From Tous-C4FEB sp044356555 (GTDB lineage Bacteria; Verrucomicrobiota; Verrucomicrobiia; Opitutales; Opitutaceae): 64,000 nt of DNA. Below, piece after piece: positions 17,399-27,100 of the stretch (its first letter is position 1; the number at the start of each line of letters is the position of its first letter). The notes below the pieces were generated by a model. The model was not told the DNA's origin, searched no databases, and saw only the letters and a program-made list of their open reading frames with translations. The stretch spans positions 62,001-126,000 of the forward strand of contig JBIKWB010000001.1 of NCBI GenBank assembly GCA_044356555.1, in the 5' to 3' direction. Both the position numbers and the translations under genes were made by a program.

Positions 17399-20176
17399 TC
17401 AGAATTTTTGGGTAAAGGTGAGCCAGTAGGAGCGGGGCTGGACGGGGACGTATTGAAGCATGGTGTCGCGACCTGTCGCGGGGAGGGACGTGTAGCTCTG
17501 GCGATCGCCTGGATTTACGCCCCAACCGCGCCACGTCATGACGCCCTCGCTGTCGAAGAGATTATTGATGGAGAAGCCGAGGCTACGGGTGCGGCTGATG
17601 GTCCAACCGGAGTTGAGGTTGAACTGATCAAAGCGGGGAAGCGTGATCACGTTGGCGATATTACCGGCACGTTCGCCCATGTGGCGCCACGAGAGATTCA
17701 CGAAGCCCCGGGGTAGACGATAGTCGAGCGTGGTGTTGAGGATGAAGTCAGGGTTGTTGTCGGCGTCGCGGCCGGAGAAATCGAGGTAGGAGTCGTCGTC
17801 GCGGCCGTTGGCGCCGGCAACGAAGACTTTCCAGATCGTATTCTCGGGTTTCTGCACGGTGAGGACGGAACGCACGCGCAGCCGATCCGTGACGCGGTAC
17901 TCGCCCTCGATTTCCACGCCGAGCGTGGTGGTCATATTGTAAATGGGATCGGGGTAGTAGGGGGTGATGCCGTCGGACTCAATCGCCTGCGGGTTGCTGT
18001 TGATGTTGCCGAGGCGCGACCAGAACGGCGTGACGGTGACGGTGGCGCGCGCGGTCTTCCACCGGTAGCCGAGCTCGACTTGCTCGACGCTCTGGGGGCG
18101 CGGGCGGAGATTCGCGAGGCGGAAGACGGAGTTGTAGTTGCGGAAGAAGGCGTAGTCCGGGGCCTTCTCGCCGTCGGCGAGGCGGACGTAGAAGGAGTTT
18201 TCGTTGTTGATGACGAAATTGGTGGCGACGGACCACGAGAAGGCGCGGACGTCCTTGTCGAAGAACCACTGGGCGTTTGGATTAGGCACGGTGAACCGGT
18301 TGTCGGCCAGCGTGAGGGGATTGCCGTCGGCGCCGCCGTAAGCGGGGTCCCAATTGCCGCGAGGGTTTTGCGAGCCGGATTGGTTGAAGCCATCGACCCG
18401 GATGCGCTCGCCGCGAAAACCCCAATCAATGCCCCAGCGCGGAGTGATGTCCCACTTGTGACCGAAGAAATAGGCAAATTGGCGCGAGATCGCGAGGTCG
18501 CGCGTGTAGCCGTTGCCGAGCGCGGTGAAGCCTTCGGGATTGGTGAGCTGGACGGGCTGGCCGTTCCAACCGGCGACGGCGGCGAGGGCGGCGGCGGGCG
18601 TGCCGGCGGGTTGGTTGGCGGCGGTCGCGGGTATCCAAGTGATCGCGACGGGCTCCGGTTGCTCGGTGAGCGGCGAGGCGGTGCGACCGCCGCTGGTCTG
18701 GCGGTCGGAGATGCCCGCGTAACCGAAGTAGCCGCCGCCGGTGAACGAATGGGTGCGCCATTTTTTGGTGAGCGAAAGGCGCTCCATGATCTCGTCCATG
18801 TGCTCGTTGGCGACGCGGCCGGTGTTCACCCAGAATGCGCTGGGGACGATCTGCGGGTTGGGCAGATTGGAAAAGCGGACCACCTGGCCGGCGTTGATGA
18901 GGGCGTTGGCGTTGACGGTGTAATTCCCGTTGGAGGTGACCTCGGCGAGGACGTTGCCGGTTCGTCGGTCAGAGAAGCGGTAGAGGCCGGCGGGCACGCG
19001 GCCGTTTTGCGTGCCGCCGCTGAACTGGATGGCCATCGAGGAGAAAAAATTTGGCCACTCGAGGGAGCGCGGGGTAACGCCGGCGGAGGAGTTCCAGTCG
19101 GCCCAACTGCGGCTGAATTTCACGTTGTGGCTGAGGGACCAATCGTTGCCGAAGTCGTGCTTCCAATCGATGCCCGCGTAGCGCTGACGGGAGCGCACGG
19201 CATCGGCGGTGTCGAAGGTGCCGAAGGTGTTATCGGACTCGCGCGGGTATTGGTGGGAGCTTTTCGGCAGCAGGTTGGTGCTGTAGCGGCTGAGACCAGG
19301 AAACTGTTTCGGGTTCTGCGGATCGCGGGCGAGCAGGTATTCATACCAGTGATTCCGGTCGTCCATGTATTTGCCGTAAATTTTCACAGAGCCGCGGCCG
19401 TAGTCTTTGAAGAGGTTGCCGCGGGTGACGAAGCCGTTGTTCATCGGATAACCGTCGGCGGGGCGATGGCCCACGGCGTAGCGGTAGAAGCCGCCGATGC
19501 TGTAAACCCAGCCCGTGCGGCCGAGCGGGCCGCCGTAAACCAAGTCGGCACGGTAATGCGGCTCACCGCGGCCCTCGAGGCCGAAGCGGGTGCGGATTTC
19601 TCCGCCGGCACGGGCGGAACCCGTGCGGCTGATATAGTTAAAAGCGCCGCCGGGGGAGTTGGAGGACGTGATGGAGGCGCTGCCGCCGCGGACGGCCTCG
19701 ACGCGTTGGAGCGTGGCGTCGGGGCGATTAAAGTAGGAGGCGTTGTAGTTGCCGAAGGCGATGTTGGTGATCGGCAGGCCGTCCTCCTGCATGGAGACGT
19801 AGTATTGGCCGGTGGCGCCGTCGGAGCTGTCGGCGGAGATGCCGCGCGAGTAAACCATGCCGCGAATTTCGCCGAGCGAGGAATTCACGAACACACCGGC
19901 GACCTCGAGCAACATATCGTCGGCGCTGAGATAGACCTGCTCGGCGAGATACGCGGAGGTCAGCGTGGTGATGGCGGTGGTGGCCTTCTTGGCTTCAGTG
20001 GCATTGAAGACCCCGGTGACGACAAAGTCCTCGAGTTTGACGGCGGCGGCCGGCGGGGTATCGGTGGCCCCGCCGGTCGGAGTGAGGGCGGTTTGGGCGA
20101 AAAGGGCGGAAGCAGAGAGCGAGACGAGTAAAGCCGGAGGAAGGCGGAGCGAGCGGCGGAGGGAGAGTGTTTCCAT
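17399..20176 (-). CDS. TonB-dependent outer-membrane receptor
   Basis: Outer-membrane active transporter of 925 residues from ATG 20176 (an ATG eight codons upstream at 20200 is the alternative). A signal peptide with RRSLRLPPALLVSLSASALFA is followed by KLEDFVVTGVF, the TonB-box-like segment seen in this lineage. The plug domain (about residues 50-190) carries LQRVEAVRGGSASITSSNSP and GGAFNYISRTG. The remainder alternates aromatic residues as a 22-strand barrel and ends in TFTQKF with a terminal Phe, the BAM signal. It follows another receptor by 47 bases. Substrate unknown; neighbours suggest an oligosaccharide or glycoside. Confidence 0.9.
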   Translation of the reverse strand: METLSLRRSLRLPPALLVSLSASALFAQTALTPTGGATDTPPAAAVKLEDFVVTGVFNATEAKKATTAITTLTSAYLAEQVYLSADDMLLEVAGVFVNSSLGEIRGMVYSRGISADSSDGATGQYYVSMQEDGLPITNIAFGNYNASYFNRPDATLQRVEAVRGGSASITSSNSPGGAFNYISRTGSARAGGEIRTRFGLEGRGEPHYRADLVYGGPLGRTGWVYSIGGFYRYAVGHRPADGYPMNNGFVTRGNLFKDYGRGSVKIYGKYMDDRNHWYEYLLARDPQNPKQFPGLSRYSTNLLPKSSHQYPRESDNTFGTFDTADAVRSRQRYAGIDWKHDFGNDWSLSHNVKFSRSWADWNSSAGVTPRSLEWPNFFSSMAIQFSGGTQNGRVPAGLYRFSDRRTGNVLAEVTSNGNYTVNANALINAGQVVRFSNLPNPQIVPSAFWVNTGRVANEHMDEIMERLSLTKKWRTHSFTGGGYFGYAGISDRQTSGGRTASPLTEQPEPVAITWIPATAANQPAGTPAAALAAVAGWNGQPVQLTNPEGFTALGNGYTRDLAISRQFAYFFGHKWDITPRWGIDWGFRGERIRVDGFNQSGSQNPRGNWDPAYGGADGNPLTLADNRFTVPNPNAQWFFDKDVRAFSWSVATNFVINNENSFYVRLADGEKAPDYAFFRNYNSVFRLANLRPRPQSVEQVELGYRWKTARATVTVTPFWSRLGNINSNPQAIESDGITPYYPDPIYNMTTTLGVEIEGEYRVTDRLRVRSVLTVQKPENTIWKVFVAGANGRDDDSYLDFSGRDADNNPDFILNTTLDYRLPRGFVNLSWRHMGERAGNIANVITLPRFDQFNLNSGWTISRTRSLGFSINNLFDSEGVMTWRGWGVNPGDRQSYTSLPATGRDTMLQYVPVQPRSYWLTFTQKF

Positions 20177-20223
20177 GGGTTGTGCAATGGGCTTAAACAC
20201 GGTTGGGAATTTTCGCTCCGTCG

Positions 20224-23200
20224 TTAAAAGCGACCATTGAGGCCGATGGTGATGGTGGTGCCGGGGTAGTTGAAATGTTCAACGTTGTCGGTTGTGCCGC
20301 GGTAGCGCTTCTGCGGGACATTGGTGAGGTTATCGACGTCGAGGGTCACGTTGAGCGTGGGACGGAGTTGGTAGCCGAAGCCGACGTTGATGAGTTTGCG
20401 CTCGACGCGGTAGAGGTTTCGCGCGGGCGAGATGGCGTTGTAGGCGGTGAGGAAGGTATCCGCGTAGTTCACGAGCAGGCGCGTGGTAAATCCTCGGTAG
20501 CGCCAGCTGAGGCTGGCATTGGCGGTGACCGGAACGAAATTCGGGACTTGGCCTTTCTCGCGCCGGCTGGTGCCACCGAAGTTACCGTGGGTATCAAGCA
20601 GCGTGTAATTGACGCTACCGCTGAGGCCTTTGAGTATGCCGGGGAGGAACGTGAACTGCTGCTGATAGCTGAATTCCCAGCCCTGCACCACGGCGGTGCC
20701 GGCGTTGGCGGTGGTGAGGATGGTCCAGCCGGGGTATTCGCCGTTGAAGCCGTTGTCGGTGCCGGTCGCGATGATGCCGGACTCGATGCCGCCGACGATG
20801 TAGTCGCGGATTTCTTTGTGGAACCAGCCGGCCGAGAAGTTGCCGACGGGCTCGAAATAATACTCGAGCGTGGCGTCCCAGTTCTTCGCGGTCTGCGGCA
20901 GGAGGGACGGGTTGTTGATTGTGAGGGTGGAGCGGCCGCCGAAGTTGGCGTTGGCCTCATTGGGCGTCTCGCCGGGCACGAGATTGCCGAAGCCGGGGCG
21001 GCCAAAACTCGTGGACCAGCTCAGGCGAGCCTTGAGATTCTGGGTGATGTCGTGCCAGGCGTGGATGCTGGGAAACGCTTTGGTATATTCGCCGTCAACG
21101 GTGCGGCGGTTGTTGGCGTAGTCGGCCTGCGCCGCGGCGATCGCTGCGGCCTCGGTGGCGGTAGCAGGCGTGCCGCTAAGACGGCGGGCGCGCACGAAGC
21201 CGTCGGCCTCGTTCTCGGTCTTCTCCCAGCGCACGCCGCCGAGGAAACCGGTACGGGCGAGCCAGCCATCGCGACCGAGCTTACCCTGCGCCATCGCGTA
21301 GGGCGCAGTGACCGTTTCGACAGCTTGGCGGTAGGAGGTGAAGCCCGTGGTCTCGCGAAAATAGAAATCCTCCCGCCAGATCGTGGGGTCGATCACCTCG
21401 CGACCACGAATAAACCATGACGCTTCCCATTGCGGGATGCCGCGGCCCGTCTTGCGCTGGTCCATCGTGACGAGATTGGGGTCGTGGGGAAGCGGGCCGG
21501 TGCCGGTGTAGCTCCAACGGCGCGAGGCGCTACGAACACCCACGGTCTGCTCGCGCCAGTGGACGCCGGCCTTGGCAAAAATCGGCGCCGAGAGCGGCAG
21601 ATTGTAGCGCACATCGATGCGGCCTTCGTTCACCTCGTGGAATTCCTTGTTGTTGCCGTTGGTCAGGCCGTTGGCGGTAGGCCGATAATTGGCGGGGTTG
21701 GTGAAATCGGGACCGCCGTTCCGGATGAATTTGGGGAACAGATCCGATTCCGTGCGATCGAGGATCCAGCCGGCACCGGCGATACGATTGACCAGAACTC
21801 CACCCTCGCCGTTGCCGATGTTAATGCGCGTCTGGGTGCGGCGGAGGTTGGCTTCGATTAGCAGCGGTCCCTGCTGGTGCTCGAGGCCCAAGTCGACGCG
21901 GCGGAGGCGATTGAAGAAATTATTCGGGCCCGTCATGGTGACATCGATCACGGAGCTTGGGACAGGGCGCACGGTCGTCACCCGTGGGGTGTAGCCCGGC
22001 GCGATACCAGCAGCCGTATTGGCAGCCGTGTTGAGCGCGGGATCAAATACGACCTGATTGGTGATGGCGCTAACGTTGTATTGGCGGCGATAGACTTCGG
22101 AGTGATCGATGTAAGTCGCGAGGAACGAAAGTTTGGTCGACGGCGTGAGGCGGTAGTCGGCCTTGGCGGTGATGTTTTTCTGCCGGCGGTGATTGTAGAG
22201 ATCGCTCGTGAGGTAGCTCCAGAGAAAGGCGGGCGAGGCGGCGGTGTTCTGAAAATCGCGGGTGGTGAAAAAGGAACCGATCGCGGTCTCGCTGTTGAAG
22301 AGGGTGACGGAGACGCCGAGGTTGCGGCTGCCGCCGAAGGCGTCGAAGACCTCTTGGTAGCCGAGGTTGGCGAGACCGTGGAGGCGGCGCTGCTCGCGGA
22401 GTGGAATCTGCTGGGTAAACGACGGGGCGATGCGCGCCGAAAGTGTGTAGGTGACGCGGCGCTGCTCGCGCATCGAGAGGGGCGAGCGGCTCTTGAAATT
22501 GATCGTGCCGCCAAGGGAGTCAGCGCCTTTGTCCGGGGTATGACCCTTGATAAGCTCTACCTGGTCGAACATTGCCCCGGTGATATTGTTTACGAAGATC
22601 GAGCGGCCGAGGCCGCCTTGGCCAGTCATCAGCCCGCCGTCCATCGTCACAGAGTTGAGGCCCCCCGCCATGCCGCGGACAGTAAAACCCGAGAGGTTGC
22701 CGCCGGCATCGAGCTCGCCGTAGATGCCGGGTAGTCGGATAGCGACTTCGCCGGCGTTCATATTGGGGAGATTACCAAACGAGTCGGTGGCTGCGACGTT
22801 CTTGAGGTTTTCGGCGTTGCGCGCGGCGGTAAGGGCCGACGCATCGCCCTCGCGCTCGCCCTTCACTTTAAACTGCTCGAGCTTATAGATGCCCGTGGTG
22901 AGATCGAAGTTACGCGTCGCGACTTGATCGGCGGTGACGGCGACAACAGCGCGTTGGCTATCGAGGCCGAGGTAAGTGACGACGAGTTCGTGGGTGCCGG
23001 CGGGGAGAGAGCCGAGGACGTAACGGCCCGTTTCATCAACGAGGGCGGAGACCCCGAGAGCGGGAATCTCAACCCGGGCGCCTTGCAGGAGGTTGCCCGT
23101 GCCGAGATTGGCCACATTCCCGGAAATGGTGGCGGCTTGGGTAAAGGTGGCGGAGAAAGAAAGAAAGACCGAGAGGGCAAGGGGTAGCAGGTGAGACGTG

Positions 23201-23241
23201 GCAACGGGGAGACGTTGATGGGATGGGGGTGGGGTTCTCAT
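20224..23241 (-). CDS. TonB-dependent receptor with N-terminal carboxypeptidase-regulatory-like domain
   Basis: Outer-membrane receptor of 1005 residues. A signal peptide (about 1-36) is followed by a CarboxypepD_reg-like beta-sandwich (residues about 37-112: ISGNVANLGTGNLLQGARVE, GRYVLGSLPAGTHELVV). The plug domain carries VAIRLPGIYGE, FTVRGMAGGLNSVTMDG and VELIKGHTPDKGADSLGGTI. The barrel ends in TITIGLNGRF. This is the larger Xanthomonas-type receptor class. It is first of a row with the 925-residue receptor and the propeller-cytochrome protein. Two adjacent receptors of different subclass suggest two related ligands. Confidence 0.9.
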   Translation of the reverse strand: MRTPPPSHQRLPVATSHLLPLALSVFLSFSATFTQAATISGNVANLGTGNLLQGARVEIPALGVSALVDETGRYVLGSLPAGTHELVVTYLGLDSQRAVVAVTADQVATRNFDLTTGIYKLEQFKVKGEREGDASALTAARNAENLKNVAATDSFGNLPNMNAGEVAIRLPGIYGELDAGGNLSGFTVRGMAGGLNSVTMDGGLMTGQGGLGRSIFVNNITGAMFDQVELIKGHTPDKGADSLGGTINFKSRSPLSMREQRRVTYTLSARIAPSFTQQIPLREQRRLHGLANLGYQEVFDAFGGSRNLGVSVTLFNSETAIGSFFTTRDFQNTAASPAFLWSYLTSDLYNHRRQKNITAKADYRLTPSTKLSFLATYIDHSEVYRRQYNVSAITNQVVFDPALNTAANTAAGIAPGYTPRVTTVRPVPSSVIDVTMTGPNNFFNRLRRVDLGLEHQQGPLLIEANLRRTQTRINIGNGEGGVLVNRIAGAGWILDRTESDLFPKFIRNGGPDFTNPANYRPTANGLTNGNNKEFHEVNEGRIDVRYNLPLSAPIFAKAGVHWREQTVGVRSASRRWSYTGTGPLPHDPNLVTMDQRKTGRGIPQWEASWFIRGREVIDPTIWREDFYFRETTGFTSYRQAVETVTAPYAMAQGKLGRDGWLARTGFLGGVRWEKTENEADGFVRARRLSGTPATATEAAAIAAAQADYANNRRTVDGEYTKAFPSIHAWHDITQNLKARLSWSTSFGRPGFGNLVPGETPNEANANFGGRSTLTINNPSLLPQTAKNWDATLEYYFEPVGNFSAGWFHKEIRDYIVGGIESGIIATGTDNGFNGEYPGWTILTTANAGTAVVQGWEFSYQQQFTFLPGILKGLSGSVNYTLLDTHGNFGGTSRREKGQVPNFVPVTANASLSWRYRGFTTRLLVNYADTFLTAYNAISPARNLYRVERKLINVGFGYQLRPTLNVTLDVDNLTNVPQKRYRGTTDNVEHFNYPGTTITIGLNGRF

Positions 23242-23356
23242 CGAGGGGATTAGCGTGAGGCAGGTTTAAGGAATCCCTGCGTGAATCGGCCGTGCGAAGA
23301 AATGACGCGGGCAGGCACAGCCGCAGCGGGGCGTGGGGGGGGGTACACTAACAAGA

Positions 23357-23378
23357 CCGGGCGAGCGACCTCGCCCGG
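23357..23378 (-). terminator. hairpin downstream of the DUF1080 gene
   Basis: A perfect 9-bp stem, CCGGGCGAG with CTCGCCCGG, and a 4-base loop, lies 25 bases past the DUF1080 stop on the minus strand. It is followed by TCTTGTT, a weak T-rich tract. It probably ends the ThuA-fusion/DUF1080 transcript before the TonB receptor pair. Confidence 0.55.
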
Positions 23379-23403
23379 CAAAAGCAAACGGCGGACGCGC
23401 GCC

Positions 23404-24162
23404 TTACGGGAGGGTCTTGAGAGAGACGTTCTTGAACTGAACCGTCATCGGCGGTCCGGTGTGGAGCTGGAAGGCGATGACGCCGGCAGCGGCCCCGAGG
23501 GTGGAATCGGTGTCGATCACGTCGGCGGTAAGCTTGCCGTTGAGGTAGTGGCGGAGGTGGTTGCCCTCGGCGATGACGACAAAATCGTTCCATTCGCCGA
23601 GTTTGTAGGCGGCGAGAATCTCGGCGGGCGGCGTGGCCCCGGGGAGTTTCTCGACGGCGGTCTGCTTCTTTTTGGCGCCGGCTTTTTTGGCGTCATCGAC
23701 CATGATCGTGGCGCCGATGCGGACTTTTTCGCCGGGTCCCATCAAGATACCGCGGCCTCTCTCCTCGTAGAGCATGCCGGCATATTTGCCGGTAGAATCG
23801 ATGTCGGCTTGGTAGCCACCGACCACAAAGGTCGCGGGATCCATGAGCTTGCTGCGGTATTGGACGCCTGAGTTGGCCTGATTCTTCTCGTTTTGGGCCG
23901 TGAGGCGGAAGGACAGCCTTAGCTCGAAGTTCGCGGGCTGGGCGCCGTTATAGACGAGGAAGGTGTTGGCCTTGACGGTTTTCTCGGCGGTCGTCTGGCC
24001 GGTGAGCGCGCCGTCGCGCACGGACCAGACGTCTTTGTTGCCGTCCCAACCGGCGAGGGTCTGGCCGTCGAAGATTGATTTGAAGCCGGCATCGGCGGCG
24101 ACGGCGAAGGGAGCGAGCGCGAGCAGCGCAAGCGAGACGAGGCGGGAGCGGAGTTTTTTCAT
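23404..24162 (-). CDS. secreted DUF1080 (3-keto-disaccharide hydrolase-type) protein
   Basis: Exported 252-residue protein with a signal peptide (RSRLVSLALLALAPFAVAAD). The DUF1080 concanavalin-like fold is clear: FKSIFDGQTLAGWDGNKDVW near residue 27, ANSGVQYRSK near residue 96, and the closing LHTGPPMTVQFKNVSLKTL. Characterised relatives cleave glycosides that have been oxidised at C3, often by elimination. Its start overlaps the end of the giant ThuA fusion by 4 bases (ATGA), and it lies in the same block as Gfo/Idh/MocA and TIM-barrel proteins, which fits that chemistry. A Lys/Ala insertion around residues 150-165 is unusual but minor. Confidence 0.82.
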   Translation of the reverse strand: MKKLRSRLVSLALLALAPFAVAADAGFKSIFDGQTLAGWDGNKDVWSVRDGALTGQTTAEKTVKANTFLVYNGAQPANFELRLSFRLTAQNEKNQANSGVQYRSKLMDPATFVVGGYQADIDSTGKYAGMLYEERGRGILMGPGEKVRIGATIMVDDAKKAGAKKKQTAVEKLPGATPPAEILAAYKLGEWNDFVVIAEGNHLRHYLNGKLTADVIDTDSTLGAAAGVIAFQLHTGPPMTVQFKNVSLKTLP

Positions 24163-27100
24163 GGGGTGCGGGAGGATAGGACGGTGGACGAAACGAGAGG
24201 TTGCGCGAGGCGCGGATCACAAAGTTCGAGGAGCGTGACGGCACGGGCCGCGGGGGCCGGCGGCGGGTTGGCCTTGAGATAGGCATCGACGTCCTTGGTC
24301 ACGACGATCTCGCCGTGCATGAGCGCCCAATGGCCGGGGAACGTGCAGACGAATTCGTAGACGCCCTCCGTACGCGGTGCGGTGATCTTCATCGTCTCCG
24401 CCTGACCAGCCTCGAGCATTTTGGACGCCGCGATGATTTCCTTGTCTTCACCCACCCACGCTCGGCCTTGGCGGTCGACATGGCCGGCGGGCAACTCCAT
24501 CGCGGACAAGCCCACTTTCTGGCGCGCCCCGGGTTGCACGACGACGAGGTTGTGCGGCATCACGTCGGGATTTTCGAAAATGATTTCGAAGGATTTTCCC
24601 ATCTGCACGACGAGGCGCGTCGTGTCGTAACGCATCTCTTCGACGACGGTGCGAACCACAAAGCTCGCCACGCGCAAACCGGCCAAGGTGGCGCGGAGCG
24701 GTGCGGCTTCGGCGGCCGGCAACGTGTCGACGAGCAGGCCGGCGATCTGCACGGTCTCGATGTAATCACGGCCGGTGCGTTCGCTGGCGTGGGCTTTGCC
24801 GGCCCAGGCCACGAGATCGCGCGCGGCAGCGGCGGCGGACTCGGCGGGCCAACTTGCGCGCGGGATGCCCCGCAAACCTTGCGCGGCGGTCGGGACTTGG
24901 TAGCCGCGGGCAATCATGGAGCCGATCGCGTTGAACACGGCGGCCGGTTCCCGACGCGTGCTGACGGCGGAGCGGATGGCGTCGCGTTGCATGGCCTGCA
25001 CGATGCCATCGGGACCGGGGAGATCGGTGATGGTGGCGGCGAGAATCGGCATCACGAGGTCGTAGGCGGTGGCGCGTAACTTGGCCTCGGGAATGAGATG
25101 CACTCCGCCGAGGAAACTGGCTTGGGAGAGCGGGGATTTCCGCGCCTCGGTCCAGAGCGCCTCGAGCGAGCCGTCCGCGAGCGCAAGCGCGGCCCAACCG
25201 TAGGAGCGACCCGGGGCGTTGTCGGCCAGCGCGAGCTTCAGCATCGCGGCGCGGTGGGGTTTGAGATCGGCCGCAGGCTGCATCAGCAGGAGGCGACCGA
25301 CGTTCTTCCAGTCCACTTCGCCGGGCGAATCGATCGTGGTGAGGAGCAGTTCGACCGGGGCAACCTTGCGGGCTTTGGCCAGGCCATCGAGGGCTTCGGC
25401 GCGGACGGCATCGGTGACGCCGGAGCGGCCGAGGATGTTTTCCTGCACGTCAACGGTCCGCGGAAGTTTGAGCAGGTCGGAAACTTTGAGGGTGCGCAGC
25501 AGGTAGCGCACGCTGGCGGGATCGGCCGAGGCGAAGCCGGAGCCGTCACCAATACTCTTCGCCCAAAACGGACGGAGCTGGCGGAGCGTCTCGCCGATGA
25601 CGTAGTCGAGATAGTAGTCGACGGGGAGCTTGGTCGCGGCGAGGGCGACCTCGGTCGCGGCGACTTCGGAGAAGAAGCTGGCGGCGCGCACGGCGTGGAG
25701 GCGCACGCGCTGGCTTTCGTCGGAGGCTTTCTCGCGGAGAATCGCGAGCGCGCCGGGGACGCGGTCACGCCAGTAGCAGAGGACGCGCACGGCGGCGGCG
25801 CGAGCATCGGCGCTCGGGGACTTCAACACGCGGTCGAGCAACGCGACGTCGACGACGTTGTGCCATTGGTGCAGCCAGAGCGCTTCGGTGAGGTGGTGTT
25901 GATAATCGGCGTGCGCGGGGTCGAGCGCGGCGATCCAAGTCTTCGCGGCGCCGATCACGGCGGCGGTGTCGTGTTTGCCGAGCTCGATTTTGGCGAGGTT
26001 GCGAACTTGGTCTTCGGGGCGCTTGAGCAACTCAAGCAACGCCGGAATCGGTTGGCCGTCGATGACGGGCGGGGTGGCGAGTGGGCGGCCTTCGTAGGTG
26101 AGGCGATAGATGCGCCCGTGGACGTGGTCGCGGTTGGAATCGCGGAGATGGCTCTGGAGGTGACCGATCAGGGGATTGTGCCAGTCGATCACGTAGATCG
26201 CGCCATCGGGCCCGACGTTGGTGTCGATGGGGCGGAAATTTTTCTCCGTCGACGACATGAGGTCGGTCTGACGGACGCCCTTGATCCCGGCGCCGTCGGC
26301 CTCGAGCGAGATGCGAAAAATGCCCTGAAAGCCAATCACGTTGGGGTTAAGATAATTGCCCCAATACTCTTGGGGGAAATGCGTGCTCGTAATGATCGTG
26401 CTGCCCGCGGAGGGGCGCGACGGACGTTCCCAAATCTGTTTCAACCGCGGGTGTTTCTCGGGGTAATCGAGGCGACCGCTGAAGGCCGCGCCAAAGTAGG
26501 TGGCATTGCCGGTGGCGTCGGTGATGATGTCGTTGCCCCAGCGGTCGAAGGCGCGGCCGTGCGGATTAGCAAAGCCGTAAGCGGCGTAGGTCTCAAATTT
26601 CCCGGTGCGCGGCTCAAAACGAAAAAGCGCGCCGTCGATGTTGCGCACGGGCCCCAGGGCGGTCTCAACCTGCGAGCGGTGGAAGACGCCGTCGCTGAGC
26701 AAAATCGCGCCGCCGGGCTCGTAGACGAGGGAGTTGGCGGTGTGATGGGAGTCGGCGGAGTCGAGGCCCATGAGGACTTTTTCGCGGGTGTCGGCCTTGC
26801 CGTCGCCGTCGGTGTCGCGGACGAACCAGAGATTCGGCGCCTGCATGACGAGCAGGCCGTCCTTGTAGAACTGAAAGCCGGTCGGGCAATTCAGGTTGTC
26901 GAGGTAATGGGTGAGTTTGTCGGCTTTGCCGTCACGGTCGGTGTCTTCGAGGATGATGATGCTGTCGCCGAGTTGGGAAGTGGGGGTGCGGCTCGGGTAG
27001 TTGGGCCAGACGGCGACCCAGAGGCGGCCCTTGGTGTCCCAGGCCATCTGCACGGCTTTGGCGAGTTCGGGGAATTCTCGTTCGCTGGCGAACAGGTTCA

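Noticed and set aside
18080..20131. A 683-codon plus-strand open frame opposite a TonB receptor
   Set aside because: Antisense to a receptor with plug and barrel motifs. No domain is seen.
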